Source: Volvariella volvacea V23
Lineage: Eukaryota > Basidiomycota > Agaricomycetes > Agaricales > Pluteaceae
DNA length: 53,406 nucleotides
Assembly (NCBI GenBank): GCA_000349905.1
Contig: KB722749.1
Location: 1 to 53,406, forward strand
Reading direction: 5' to 3'
The notes beneath the pieces are model-generated. The model was given only the letters and a program-made list of their open reading frames with translations. It was not told the origin of the DNA and did no database searches. Both the position numbers and the translations under genes were made by a program. Of the stretch, positions 20,105-30,625 are shown piece after piece; position 1 is the first letter of the stretch, and every line of letters starts with the position of its first letter.

Positions 20105-20629
20105 ATGGCTGACGAGCCCTCTGAGTCCTTTGAGCCCTCTGGGCCCTCTGGGCCCTCTGAGCCCTTTGAAGCAGTTCTTAACTGCATAGTTTACCCTAAG
20201 CCTCTCGTGCCCGAGCTCGCTGAATCAGAATCACTCTGCATCCCGCGCAATACCTTCTTTCACCGCTTAATCACCCCGAACTTGGGCTTGGACCGCGTAT
20301 TCCAAGTCAGAGTCTCCTCTAATGCAACAATCGACCAGGTTCGGGACGAGGTGTTCAAGAAGATGCAGACATGGCAATATTGGATCGACGTTTACGACAT
20401 CACCTTGTACTCCCCCCCACCATCCAAGATCTCCCTCGTGTCGGACGAAGTGTTTAGCAGGCACGGCGCGGATATGGCGCCGCTCCCTGACGAGTGGAGG
20501 CTCAATCCGATTCACTTGATCGTGGATAACCTTACGCTGCGCGCGCCTCATCCGGAGGAATTGCATATTATAGTAAAAGCTCCATGGGGTACGACTTGGC
20601 TCCATTTCGAACCTAATGATCCATGCTGA
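20105..20629 (+). CDS. Header-only Crinkler-like small protein, copy 4 (174 aa)
   Basis: The protein begins with a degenerate hexad-like repeat of Glu/Ser/Pro/Phe (SFEPSGPSGPSEPFE), then AVLNCIVY. An insertion of about 30 residues follows before RVFQVRVSSNATIDQVRDEVFKK and the usual WQYWIDVYDITLY segment, ending LHIIVKAPW. The insert and N-terminal repeat make it the longest member. The frame is intact and a TATA box lies close upstream. C-terminal residues after KAPWG may be intron, because GTACGA follows. Confidence 0.62.
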   Translation: MADEPSESFEPSGPSGPSEPFEAVLNCIVYPKPLVPELAESESLCIPRNTFFHRLITPNLGLDRVFQVRVSSNATIDQVRDEVFKKMQTWQYWIDVYDITLYSPPPSKISLVSDEVFSRHGADMAPLPDEWRLNPIHLIVDNLTLRAPHPEELHIIVKAPWGTTWLHFEPNDPC

Positions 20630-21057
20630 CGAGTGTTCGGGTAGAAGCAAAACCAACGGTGGGGCAGATGCTGCGCAAAGGCTTAGTCCTCGCTACCACC
20701 ACGATTCTTAACTCGAGCTCCCACAAGCATCCTAAAACTATGTCATATGAGGTTCCTAGTGAGGAGTAGTGCTGCTGTTGGTGTTTCTGCTTGTACGCGT
20801 ATCAATTGAGAAATTTGTACTTTGGGGTACGAGATTCGGTGAATATACTTGCACTGTGGAATGTGTTTAGCTCATTCTATACATCCAAAAACCTCCAGCG
20901 TAGGTCAGAGATGTGGACTTGCCCCGTGTGTTTACAATTACCGTTAATGTTAGACGCTAAAGCTCAATTCGTCGTTATTAGAGCTTCAGAACCTTCATCG
21001 CTATTTCCAGACCTATACTGCGGCAAGAGCAACCAAAGCACAAATATAAAGACAAAT
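20630..21057. other. Intergenic, no gene seen
   Basis: Short frames only. No header core or F-box sequence was found. Confidence 0.4.
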
Positions 21058-23012
21058 CTACGGCTCAACAACACGAATGAAAATCTTGTCCAACTCCAGG
21101 GACTCTAAAGCACGCCTCTTCATTTCGCCATGTTTATCGCTCTGAGCCCAGCCTTCTTGCAAGCCTATTAAAACTCTTTTCAACCCATAGCCTCGATCTT
21201 TTCTATTCTTCAACATTCCATTAAAGCTATCCCACTCCTCTTGTGACGAACAACCATAGTGCACATCAAGAATTTCGAGCTTCTGGAACGGGACGCGATC
21301 ACAATCGGGGGTGGACGATGCCAAACCATCGCAGGACGAACCTGATCCAGAAATAGATAGCGAATCGACAACAAAGGCGAACTGCTCGTGGGTTGGACTA
21401 ACCCGCAATTCTTCCAACTGCGGCATATGGTCAATGAATAGTTGCCATTCCTGTTGTGTAAACGGACAGTGACACGAAAAATCTTGCATTCCGACAAGGG
21501 TAAGAGCGGCGTCATCCACCGGCAGAGTAGGGTACCTTCTACATATCCCCAGGGATATGTAATTATAAGCAAGAACAATCGTTCGTTCCCGCGACGTTCC
21601 GGGTACATCACTATACCGACCGCAGTGTTCCATGACTCGGCAAACACTCGGAGACTGGAAAGGGGGAGTGAGTGGCTGTGCAAGAGTTGCATTGGGTTGG
21701 CCAGCCATGGCTGGGATTTGAGATCGTGTAGAGCATCAAATTCCCGGAAGTGGAAGCCGAAAGTATGCGGCAAAGTTGAGGAACAGATTACATGAGGGCA
21801 TAGCCCCAAACAAAACAAGGCTTTCAAAATGATGGGAAAGCGAAAGCGCAGAAGGAGCGGCAACTAGTGAAGGTAGCACGTTGTCGAGTTCGAGCTCTCG
21901 TAGGTTGGGCATCGAGTCGAGGATTGCTGTTATTTGACTCCAGCTTGGCCACTCCAATTCTGTGTGCCGCGCGATGGTAAGAGACCGAAGCCGAGGTAGG
22001 GAATAGAGGAGAGGCATATCCCAAGGAAATATGACACCACGCAGTGATAGTTTGGTTAGCTGTGGTGCTAAACCGTTGAACAGTGAATGAGGTAGGGGTC
22101 TCTGGCTGGCGGGAAAGAGAGCGAGGTTGAACCAAACCACGACCGGGCTGGCTCCCAAAAGAACGGAACCGAGTGGCAATCAAAAAGGTCCGGCGGCGAC
22201 TTGACAAGGCTGAGTTCACCGATACGGTGGTTCTGTCGAGAGATTAGATCCAATGTACCATTGACGAGGTGTTCGGAGAGCTTGTACATATCACACAGAC
22301 GGAATGTTGGATGGACCGTCAATATGGACCGGACTTATGGTTATCCAGACCGAGTATACGGACCAGTACTTGGAATGTACACATGTTACGGAGAAATATG
22401 TGGCTAGATACACATGGTAGATAGTCATAGGATACAGGTAGATAGATCCTAAGTATCACTGAAGTGACCCACATCGATTCCGATGTGGATACCATCATTT
22501 CCAAAATGGTGGACGGCACTTGTCACTCCTCTGTATAAATAGTTCCAGCATGTACCTACCAGCCCCCCAATCCTTAGATATACACAAAGTATCATTACTC
22601 TCTACTCCTAGGTGAGGTGACCTCCATAGCCTCTAGCGCCTGTAAGGCTGCTGTTCAACACAGAAGGATAGCGGTGCCGCTCTGGATCATTCGATAAGGA
22701 CAGGTGCTAGTCCAAGGTATGTCAGTCCACTGGATAGGATCCCCAAGAATCGCATCACTCAAACGCTCGCAAGTGTCAAATGTCGACCATAAATATTGTT
22801 GAAAGAACCCCCCAGTCTGATCTAAGAGATAGAAATGTGACGCAGCGAATAGTCTTGACGAGAATCTCTGGTGGAAGACAAGAAATGGGTGCAAAGAGAT
22901 TTTGCTGTCTGCAGAGGAGCCTCGCTTCAGTGGGACTCTGATCAATATCCTGCAGTTTGGCATCAATTTCTTCATGCTTTGCCTGTGTAAGTAGGCAAAA
23001 TCGATGAGGCAT
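21058..23012 (-). pseudogene. F-box/LRR-type protein gene, frameshifted and split by a solo LTR
   Basis: The minus strand starts with a coiled segment (QAKHEEIDAKLQDIDQS) and an F-box core (APISCLPPEIL). The frame then shifts by one near 22865 and continues SRLFAASHFYLL... WTDIPWTS. At 22660-22305 the gene is interrupted by an LTR. Beyond it YKLSEHLVNGTLDLISRQN and leucine-rich sequence follow (LPRLRSLTIARH, MPNLRELELDNVLP). Another shift near 21750 leads to the C-terminal third (MPQLEELRVSPTHEQF, ending DKIFIRVVEP at 21058). Such F-box proteins recruit substrates to SCF ubiquitin ligases and form large families in Agaricomycetes. Three independent lesions make it non-functional. Confidence 0.75.
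22305..22660 (+). mobile_element. Solo LTR (356 bp) inserted in the F-box gene
   Basis: It begins TGTTGGA and ends TTCAACA, a short imperfect inverted terminus with TG...CA ends. Flanks are CGGAA (22300-22304) and CAGAA (22661-22665), a 5-bp target duplication with one mismatch. TATAAAT at 22534 fits an LTR promoter in the plus direction. There is no internal gag/pol, so it is what remains after recombination between two LTRs. Copia versus Gypsy type cannot be told. Confidence 0.72.
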
Positions 23013-23159
23013 TTATGGTGCGAGCTGGGAGATGTCACTTGTGTCACATTGTCATGGAATCACGGAACCAAAGGGAACCACACGTGAAGGATGGAGGCGA
23101 AAGGATTTGAATAATATGAACTGGCTCGATTTTCTGATGGACCTGCACTAATCTTCATG

Positions 23160-23345
23160 CATAGATTGCAATTGAGGATGTTGACCATCAAATGGAGATG
23201 GGGTTCCATCAGTGCATTCTCGAACGAACCCGTACTCTCTTTTATCTCGGGCGACTTTGGCATCTGCAAATCGATGTCATGAACCGAAGCATGCATTTTC
23301 GTGGCCACGCCTTCCCTGCCATACAAATTTCACCTTGTGCACCTG
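23160..23345 (+). repeat. Degraded duplicated fragment A of an unknown gene
   Basis: Reads AIEDVDHQMEMGFHQCILE in plus and matches 25325-25505 (AIKDVDRQMERAFQWCILE) over about 180 bp with many substitutions. Both copies are too short and broken to assign. A helical segment of a larger protein is likely. Confidence 0.5.
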
Positions 23346-24227
23346 GGCCTGGAGGACTGAGGAACACATGTCATATTTCCAAGATTTTCGGGGCGCTTGC
23401 GACTAGAACTTGGTAGTGAAAGCTGTTGACTCCTGAGAGCCAAATTAAATGGTACTAAGCTTTGACGTTGAGTACAGTTTTGTTGCTCCTTACTCCTCAT
23501 ATGCTATGAGCTCCTGCAAGTGCTGCGACTGAGCAAAAAATGGAGTATCTTTTCGACATATGTGCGTGTGTTCAAACATCCCCATACATGCAGCAGAGCT
23601 TGATGTCAATCTTCCGGCAGTCGACTTAGTGGTGTACGGTAAATGCGCCGTTAGCCGGGAAGTTGTCGAAGATTTGTGTTGATGGCGTCGAGGACGACAA
23701 TAAAAAACCATCTGGACCTTGCACTCCTTGCTGAGGGCTTAAGGCTAACTCCTGTTAGTCATCGCTCCTCACACAGCGCCACCAAAAAAGACAATAGAAA
23801 ATCGTCAGAAGTTAACACTTCTTTGAACCTGAAATTTATACCCATTAGAACTGCGATTCAAATGTATCATATGAACCCAGTCTAAGATTAGTGCAACCCC
23901 ACTACGGAGAAAATGGTATGCGCAGCCTCACGGTCATCGACACTCAAATCAATTTCCCGATCGCATCTCAAGATCTAACAAGGCAATTAATCTGGTTGTC
24001 AATGCAAATCGATTACATACCTGTCACCGTAAACCCGTCCATTGCTGCTGCTTCTCATTTTACGTGCAATTAAATCTGTCCCCGTTCAACCATCAAACAT
24101 GTACCCATCAAAAAAATTTTAGAACATGTCCCAGTTTCCATGCTCAACACATTTATTGGGACATCACCTCTGTAGCTCTGAGGCCCTTTATATTATCTCC
24201 AGTCCCCAAGCCCTTCAATTTCTCGCC
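23346..24227. other. No supported gene
   Basis: Short frames on both strands with no recognisable domain. AT content rises toward 24.1 kb, ahead of the header pseudogene. Confidence 0.4.
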
Positions 24228-24801
24228 ATGCCTACCCCACCTGACCTAGTTCTTAATTGCTTTGTTTATGGTGACAGACTGTCCATCAATCGAGTATTCC
24301 AAGTCTGAACCTCGCCAGACACAATGGTCGATCAGCTCTGCACATGTATCTGGAAGAGAATGTCATCATGAAGCCACCTTGACCCCAACGAGTTCGCCCT
24401 CTACCTTCCTCCAGCCCTTCTTTTTACGACCAGCGAAGACTTCAGAGGACACGTTGATGACGCTTTAGACGACGGTCTGCTGGGGGAGTTTGAATTCAAT
24501 CCGACGAAGAAGATTTCGGACTACCGCTCCTTGATGGCTCCGATGGAACATGCGCTACACGTTATCGTCGCAACCCCACCCCCCTCTAAAAGTATGTAGG
24601 ATCAAAGTTGGACAAGTCTGGGTTCATTGATTGATAACCACTGTCAACCGCACGCCCTGCGATTACAAGTATAAATGACGTCGATTATATGGACTTTATC
24701 GATTATGTCTTGGTGAAGAAGCGATCCATTATTGATAGCTGGAATTACTGGGTGGTCATGGGTGGTTTCCCTTTCTGCTTGTCTTTCTTGGTCCTGTTCT
24801 G
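24228..24801 (+). pseudogene. Header protein copy 5, nonsense-mutated, with membrane-segment exon
   Basis: Starts MPTPPDLVLNCFVYGD. In-frame TGA codons fall at 24306 and 24369. The rest still reads as the family (LDPNEFALYLPPALLFTTS, ending HVIVATPPPSK). After GTATGTAG an intron leads to INDVDYMDFIDYVLVKKRS, then a hydrophobic segment (WVVMGGFPFCLSFLVLF) and stop at 24801. The acceptor CAG of the sister copy is CAA here. This copy is therefore dead by at least three changes. It shows that this subfamily had a C-terminal membrane anchor. Confidence 0.72.
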
Positions 24802-24865
24802 ATGTATTTAAAGCAGGTATTGCTGTGATTTGGAACTCCAGAAATAATGTGTAAGGACTCTGTGT

Positions 24866-25324
24866 GTGTTGATGCCAATCAAGGTGGAGCTATGGACGAA
24901 TGCAGATGTTGTACCTATCCCAGCCTTCACGAAAACAAACTTGGCGGATGGTAATTACTATGCCCCAATCGAAATGTCCAGGTGCACGCTATTAGATGGT
25001 CTACGGACATCTGATATCTTTAACGACTTACGGGCGATGGACTTTGCAATGTCAATGAGGCACATTGAAAAATATGCCCGCGCATCGTTACTCTCCGAAA
25101 CACGATGCTACCTCCAGAATTAACTAAAACCCTGGCTACGTGGTTGCTTGAATGCTGGAGAAAAACGCCAATCTGTTGTGATCGACAATACGCTCCTGGG
25201 AGACCGCACCCCGGAGATGCTGACTGGATACATGCCCGTATGAAGGAATCGGGGATTCGAGAATGGAAGCAAATCAATTATAAACAGTGCGAATTGGCTC
25301 TATTTTTCGATGAACCAACATGCA
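24866..25324 (+). other. Two short open frames of unknown nature
   Basis: Frames 24866-25123 and 25105-25398 overlap in different phases (MSRCTLLDGLRTSDIFNDLRAMDF; LATWLLECWRKTPICCD). They may be one decayed gene continuing into fragment B. No family is recognised. Confidence 0.3.
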
Positions 25325-25505
25325 GGCCGCAATTAAGGATGTTGATCGACAAATGGAGAGGGCATTCCAATGGTGCATTCTCGAATGCAATGCGCTGATC
25401 ACTCTGATTGACATAAAAGTAGAAACCCTACTTCCTCTTATCGGCATCTCCAAATCGGTGCAATAAAAAACACGCATTCGTAGTCACAAATTGTCTATCA
25501 TACAA
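25325..25505 (+). repeat. Degraded duplicated fragment B of an unknown gene
   Basis: Partner of 23160-23345. Reads AIKDVDRQMERAFQWCILE then LLPLIGISKSVQ and stop. The copy here is less decayed and longer at its 5' side. Confidence 0.5.
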
Positions 25506-25806
25506 ATCTCAAGGTTTCCCCAGCCACAAGACATAATTCCCCAACCGCTATCTGCAATCTTCCCCACACTATAGCTAGTACCCCTACATACAGCCCAATA
25601 TAAATCACATAAGTAACCCATCATTCCAGTAGTTTGTGGGTGGGTGTCCTCCGTTCGTGCTTCCTGTTAAAACTTGACTACGCGTTGTCTTTTCCGTTCC
25701 CAGCCTCTGCTGTTGCCTGCCGATTGTGGACCCACAAACTGGGCAATCCATTCTTTTCACATAAGATCAGCCCTACATCGGTGACTCGTCTTTAGTCTTA
25801 ACCCCC

Positions 25807-26145
25807 ATGTCTTTCCTTCTCACGATCAGTTGTATAGTTAGCTACTACGAACAGCACCGTGTATTCCAAGTGATAATCCCTTCCAGTGCAACAGTCGACC
25901 AGCTCCGCGACGAGATATGGAAGAAAATGACCTCATGGCATCCCCATGTAGACGTCTTTGAGCTGAAGCTATTCGCAGCATTCACACTCCAAAGCCTGCC
26001 AGCTTGCTCTCGTCATATGGCTGGTCTGCTGTCGAATCGAGCTCGATCCAGAGAGTCGCGCTCAATCCGATCTTTCAACTCAACCATTATGAATTGTTTC
26101 AATCATCCTTAGACTCTTCGCAGTCCACATTAATGTGAGACCGCA
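25807..26145 (+). pseudogene. Header protein copy 6, double frameshift
   Basis: Starts MSFLLTISCIVSYYEQHRVFQVIIPSSATVD with the QLRDEIWKKMTSWHPHVDVFELKL core intact. The family sequence VALNPIFQLNHYEL appears in a second frame (26055 on), and VHINVRPQWGTD in the third (26123 on). Two indels therefore break it. Remaining similarity is highest to copies 2 and 4. Confidence 0.7.
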
Positions 26146-26606
26146 GTGGGGTACGGATGTATCTTGCCTTTGTGCCTTGTAACGTACTAATCGAAATTGA
26201 AACAGATAGCAAGCCAGCAAAAGCCTCGACGACGGTGGGTTCAGCCCGTTGTTATTTGCAGAACGCTCATATCTCCCTCATGTCTCAGGCTGCCGCGTAG
26301 CGACTCCAGCCTCAGATAGACTAGTCTTTAAGCTGCCTTTTGTGTGTATGAACCTCGAATGTCGAATGATTAACGATGACATCCTATTACGAAAAATGTA
26401 TTGTAATGCTTCGTATGCATGCGGTTCAGCCTTTGATTAAGAGCGTTGTGGAGTCCCAGGTCTCCGCTTGACAGCTTTCGCGACGAGGGAATGGAGGTTA
26501 AGATCTGGTTAAGTGCTAGATCTGCTGTTAGTGGTTCAATTCCGATGACCTGCAATGTTCATACTAGATCGTGTACAAGCTAAGCAGACGAGTGATAGTA
26601 CCATCC

Positions 26607-26703
26607 TTAGCCAAAGCGTGTATTTTGGCATTGTGATTTCTTCAGGTGTTGAATGTCGGAACGGACGATCTCGCAGCAGAATAAATCCAGGCAGAGGTCG
26701 AGG
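26607..26703 (-). pseudogene. Stray last exon of a bestrophin gene
   Basis: The minus strand reads LDLCLDLFCCEIVRSDIQHLK then KSQCQNTRFG and stop. It matches the last exon of the intact bestrophin at 28228-28133 (LDLFCREIIHSDIQQLKKSPCQNARIG) and shares flanking bases. Only this exon is present, 1.5 kb from the intact gene, so it is a partial duplication. Confidence 0.75.
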
Positions 26704-26886
26704 TACTTCTGACGTTTTGTATAGTCAGGGAGGGGTGGTCACATGATTTAAGGGCTGGTTCATGTAGAGAACTTACACGGTCGCCCACCTTTTGATATCA
26801 TCCAACACATTTGTTAGCACACTGCCCTCTATAGTTCTGAGGCTCCTTATATGGCCTTCAATCCTTGGGCTCTCCGCTATCGTACC

Positions 26887-27518
26887 ATGCCCACCAGCCC
26901 CGACCTGGTACTCAATTGCTTTGTCTATGGCGACAAGCCGTCTATAAGTTGAGTATTTCAAGTTCGAACCTCTCCGGACGCGACTATCGATCAGCTTCGC
27001 ACAAGCATATGGGAGAGAAAGCCCTCCTGGAGTCACCTTGACCCCAACGAATTCTCCCTCTATCTTCCTCCAGCCCTCTTCTTTACAACCAACGACAGCT
27101 TCAGGGAGCATATTTCTGACATTTTAGACGACGGTCTGCCGGGAGACCTTGAACTCAATCCGACGAAGAGGATTTCGGGCTATCAATTCTTAGAGACACC
27201 AAGAGAACATGTGTTGCACATTATCATTGTAACTCCACCCCCCTCCAAAAGTATGTAGGATGAAAAGTCTCGGGGATAGTTGATTGACGACCGCCATCAG
27301 CTGCACGCCCTGTGATTGCAGGTGTAAATGACCTCGATTATACGGAGTTGGTTGATTACGTCTTGCTGAAAAAGCGATCCATCATTGATTACTGGCATTA
27401 CTGGGTAGTTATAGGTGATTTTCCTTTTCTGTTTGCTTCGCTTGGTTTCGTTCTTATTTTTTTTTTTTTAAAAAAAAAAAAAAGCAAGCATTGCCGTAAT
27501 TTGGAACGCTCGAAGTAA
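26887..27518 (+). pseudogene. Header protein copy 7, single nonsense, with membrane-segment exon
   Basis: Starts MPTSPDLVLNCFVYGDKPSIS, then TGA at 26950-26952, then VFQVRTSPDATIDQLRTSIWERKPSW and on to HIIIVTPPPSK at 27250. The intron (GTATGT...TTGCAG, ends 27321) joins VNDLDYTELVDYVLLKKRS and a hydrophobic stretch (WVVIGDFPFLFASLGFVLIF), followed by poly-Lys encoded by an A-run. It is the near-twin of the 24228 copy but carries only one disabling base. The T-run/A-run at 27459-27483 is slippage-prone. Confidence 0.72.
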
Positions 27519-28132
27519 TACGTGAAAATTCCGTATATTTTGCGATGCTAGTAGGGCATCTCGAGGAATAGAGACAGAGGTCGTGAGGATCGCATTTGCG
27601 GCCGGAACGGGGTTGCTTCTTTTACTTTGTTCCTCGAGAGTCGTTGGTGATGGTTAATCGCATGGGGTAAGACTCTGAAATAGGTTTGTGCTGATAATTA
27701 TGTGCACATATATGCGCCAGAGGTTAGCGAAGTAATAGCCAGCATTCCGGAAAACATAGTGTAAGGGACTATCACCCGTCTACAGCTCATATATCGCATA
27801 TCGCTGTTGACTGAGACCAGGATTCGAACTGCGTGGGTGCTCGTGTACTGGAAGCAGACTCTGGGAATCGACGAATTATCCATGGTTTCAGGAGTACAAA
27901 CATAGGTGACTCGCATTGATTCAGCAACACGACGCAATTAGCTTTCCTATGTTCAGATATGCTTGAACGGCATTCTAGCCCGCAAATTTAGACCCAAACG
28001 AGGGAACCCTATGTAGCAAGCCCTCAGACGATCGATGAATATGTTGGGATATAAATTGCAATGTCCGCAGTAGTTTCACATTAGATGGTGCACAAATCAA
28101 ATAGTACCTTGGGAAAGAAAATGCCTAGTGTC
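27519..28132. other. Intergenic, no gene seen
   Basis: One short minus frame (27937-27698) has no recognisable family. It contains a tRNA B-box-like sequence at about 27822 that does not fold into a tRNA. Confidence 0.4.
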
Positions 28133-30140
28133 CTAGCCAATGCGTGCATTCTGGCAGGGTGACTTCTTCAATTGCTGGATGTCAGAATGGATTATTTCGC
28201 GGCAGAATAAATCCAGGTTGAGGTCATTCTGTGAGGCATGCTATGAGTGAAATCAAGCGAGGATGCGGTGAAGGATCTGACCTTGTCATAACCTAGAAGA
28301 GGGTGTCAATATAGGCTATAGCCACGTATTAGACGACCTACCAAATGGTTGCTCGATCTCTTCGCCAGCAGCGATGAATCCAAGGTAAATGAACGCTGCA
28401 GTGGCAACACCAGGCACAGCGTAATAACCATATTGCCCAACAAGCTGGAAGGGGAGGAAGAAGAGGTACAGCCAGATTGTGCTGAGAGCGGATCAGATAC
28501 TAAAAAACAAGCTCAAGTAAAGGGTGCGTACTGGCTAGATGTGGTTGAGTTGAATGACGCATATAATGAGGGTAAGTGGTGGTCCGGGATATCAATGTAT
28601 GACGTACCGAATGTGAGCAGAGTAAACACTGTGAGGCAATGTTAGCTGCAGATGAATCGAGAACGGTCGTGCAACTCACAAGGGCAAGGGCGTTGTCAAT
28701 ATGCGTTCAAGAGCTAGCGTGTGTCAATCCGTATGAAAATGTAGAACGAACGGAATATTGAACAACTCTTACTCGTAAGATTGTCTTCAAGTGCACTAAT
28801 AGACCCCATGATGGAAGCAATCGTTACACCTATACACTATCAGCAAACACTAGATTTGAAAAGGCATAGCCTTACCAGGTGTTGCACCTCGATCTTCAAG
28901 GATACTCGCCCACTCACTTAAGCAATGTAAGATGGCAAGAGGGAGGTTCTCTCCTTCGGACGGGGCACCCTCTTGAGAACGCGTGAGGTGAACGGGTCCC
29001 CTCCATTGTCGCTCCTTGGAATCCTACGCGTATCGTCAGAGTTCGTTCAAATTGGTGTTAGCCGTCGCAACTTACAGCACCATTCCGAAGATTCCAGGGA
29101 CCTCGCGCCTCAAACCCAGTTCGTTCGTCGCTGCTGACGTCCTGCCGCAAGTTAGTCTCACCAACATGGGAGGGGTGGAATGTATGCTTACGTCGTGCAA
29201 AGGTCGTACAAGATGGAAAAGGTCCTCGTAATAGATACCAAGCTCCCCTACACAAACTTGTGAGAATCTGAACCGCATTATCCAGCAAAGTCTACCAACC
29301 GCGAACGTGATGCTTAAGTGCAACAGCAAAGCTAAACTCGAGATGAGCTAAAGCAGTCGGGCAAACACGTATCGTTGGACTGACCCTTCCACCAAGTCCA
29401 ACGCGGTATTCTTTTCATTCATCGCCTGGAGCATCTCCTCTCTTGATCGCTCAATAACACCGTTCTTGGCTTCCTCGGCGGTTTTTGGTGTCAACCGCGG
29501 TGGAACATGGAACCAAATCAAACGACCAATAGCTCTCGAGTTCTTGATCACGTCTGACCAGCAGGTTCGGCCCATCCAATAGCGATCGTAACTGAAAGAC
29601 ACTAATGAAAACGCGATGAAAACCGTATAACGCGTCACTCACCCGCTACCGACACGATAAGAGATCACAAAACCAATTACAACACCTACAAAACCCCAAC
29701 AATAAGTTGTCGACGGACGACTACCGAGTTCGAGCAGACGAACCAAGCACGGTGATCATGACGGACGGAAGCCGCAAATGCACAATTTCACGCGCCGAAA
29801 GCGTGGCGACAGCTATCAGTACGAAAAAGCAGGCAAAATCAGCACGAATAACCTCGCGATAAGCAAACCGAACAATGACCCACCTGCAGAATGCAACGTC
29901 CAAAACAGTACCGAAGGCCATATTCTCCATATCTACACGCGCAACAACTTCAAAAAACGCCTAAAAACCCGCTACACGTCGAGTACTCACCACAGCACCC
30001 CTTCCCAGAGTCCACGATATCAACGAAAGCGTAGGCAGTTGCGGCGTATGTTCATACGCACGGTTCACAACACCTGGCAGAGAAGCCGGAGTCAATTTCC
30101 GTTTGGGAGGGTTGGATGATTTGGGCTCTGCTGAACTCAT
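28133..30140 (-). CDS. Bestrophin-like anion channel (392 aa, 15 exons)
   Basis: Exons 30140-29991, 29932-29884, 29812-29744, 29685-29643, 29591-29385, 29331-29300, 29247-29192, 29141-29076, 29023-28876, 28829-28773, 28713-28680, 28628-28608, 28481-28342, 28292-28282 and 28228-28133 close in frame. Family marks: GRGAVIWRIWPSVLFWTL (first membrane segment), VVIGFVISYRVGSGYDRYWMG, the RLIWFHVP segment, DLFHLVRPLHD, WLYLFFLPFQLVGQYG and the end motif GEEIEQPFGYDKNDLNLDLFC. Fungal bestrophin/UPF0187 proteins are predicted chloride channels of plasma or organelle membranes. Exons of 21 and 11 nt make automated models likely to fail here. A copy of the last exon lies downstream. Confidence 0.9.
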
Positions 30141-30625
30141 GCCAAGTGGGTGTTGAGGGTAAAGTTGCGTTCAAACGGGCTTGATTGAAAGTGGGAGATT
30201 ATAAGGCAGGGAAATGAATAGAATGGAACGGAGAGCCTGAGGGAACAGGGACCAATGACATGATGGATGATGAATGCGTGCTGATCCGATGCCTTGGCGT
30301 CGCTTAAATCGACTATCAGAGCAAATAAATATATAGCGTCGACTGTGCTGTACCGCAAAGCATAGTAATGTAGCAAAACATACAACAAATGGAGCAAAAG
30401 TATGTCGTTACATGAAGAGTAATAGATACATGATTTTTGAATGTTGAAAAGAAGGTAAGCAGTCCCAAAAGTACTAGGAACAAATAACGAGCGGGAAAGC
30501 AACGATTAACGGTGGATAATGAATGTGTAAGTGAATAATGCGGAGCAATATCATACCTAGGAGGATGCAAGTCAACGATTGCTGCCACAAGAATCGTGTA
30601 ATAGGACTCACCAAATCAACAAATT

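Noticed and set aside
26510..26560. Possible tRNA (GGTTCAATTCC)
   Set aside because: Isolated B-box only. No D-arm or acceptor pairing upstream.
27800..27900. Possible tRNA (TTCGAATCC B-box on the minus strand)
   Set aside because: No matching A-box or acceptor stem at the right distance, and no cloverleaf could be drawn.
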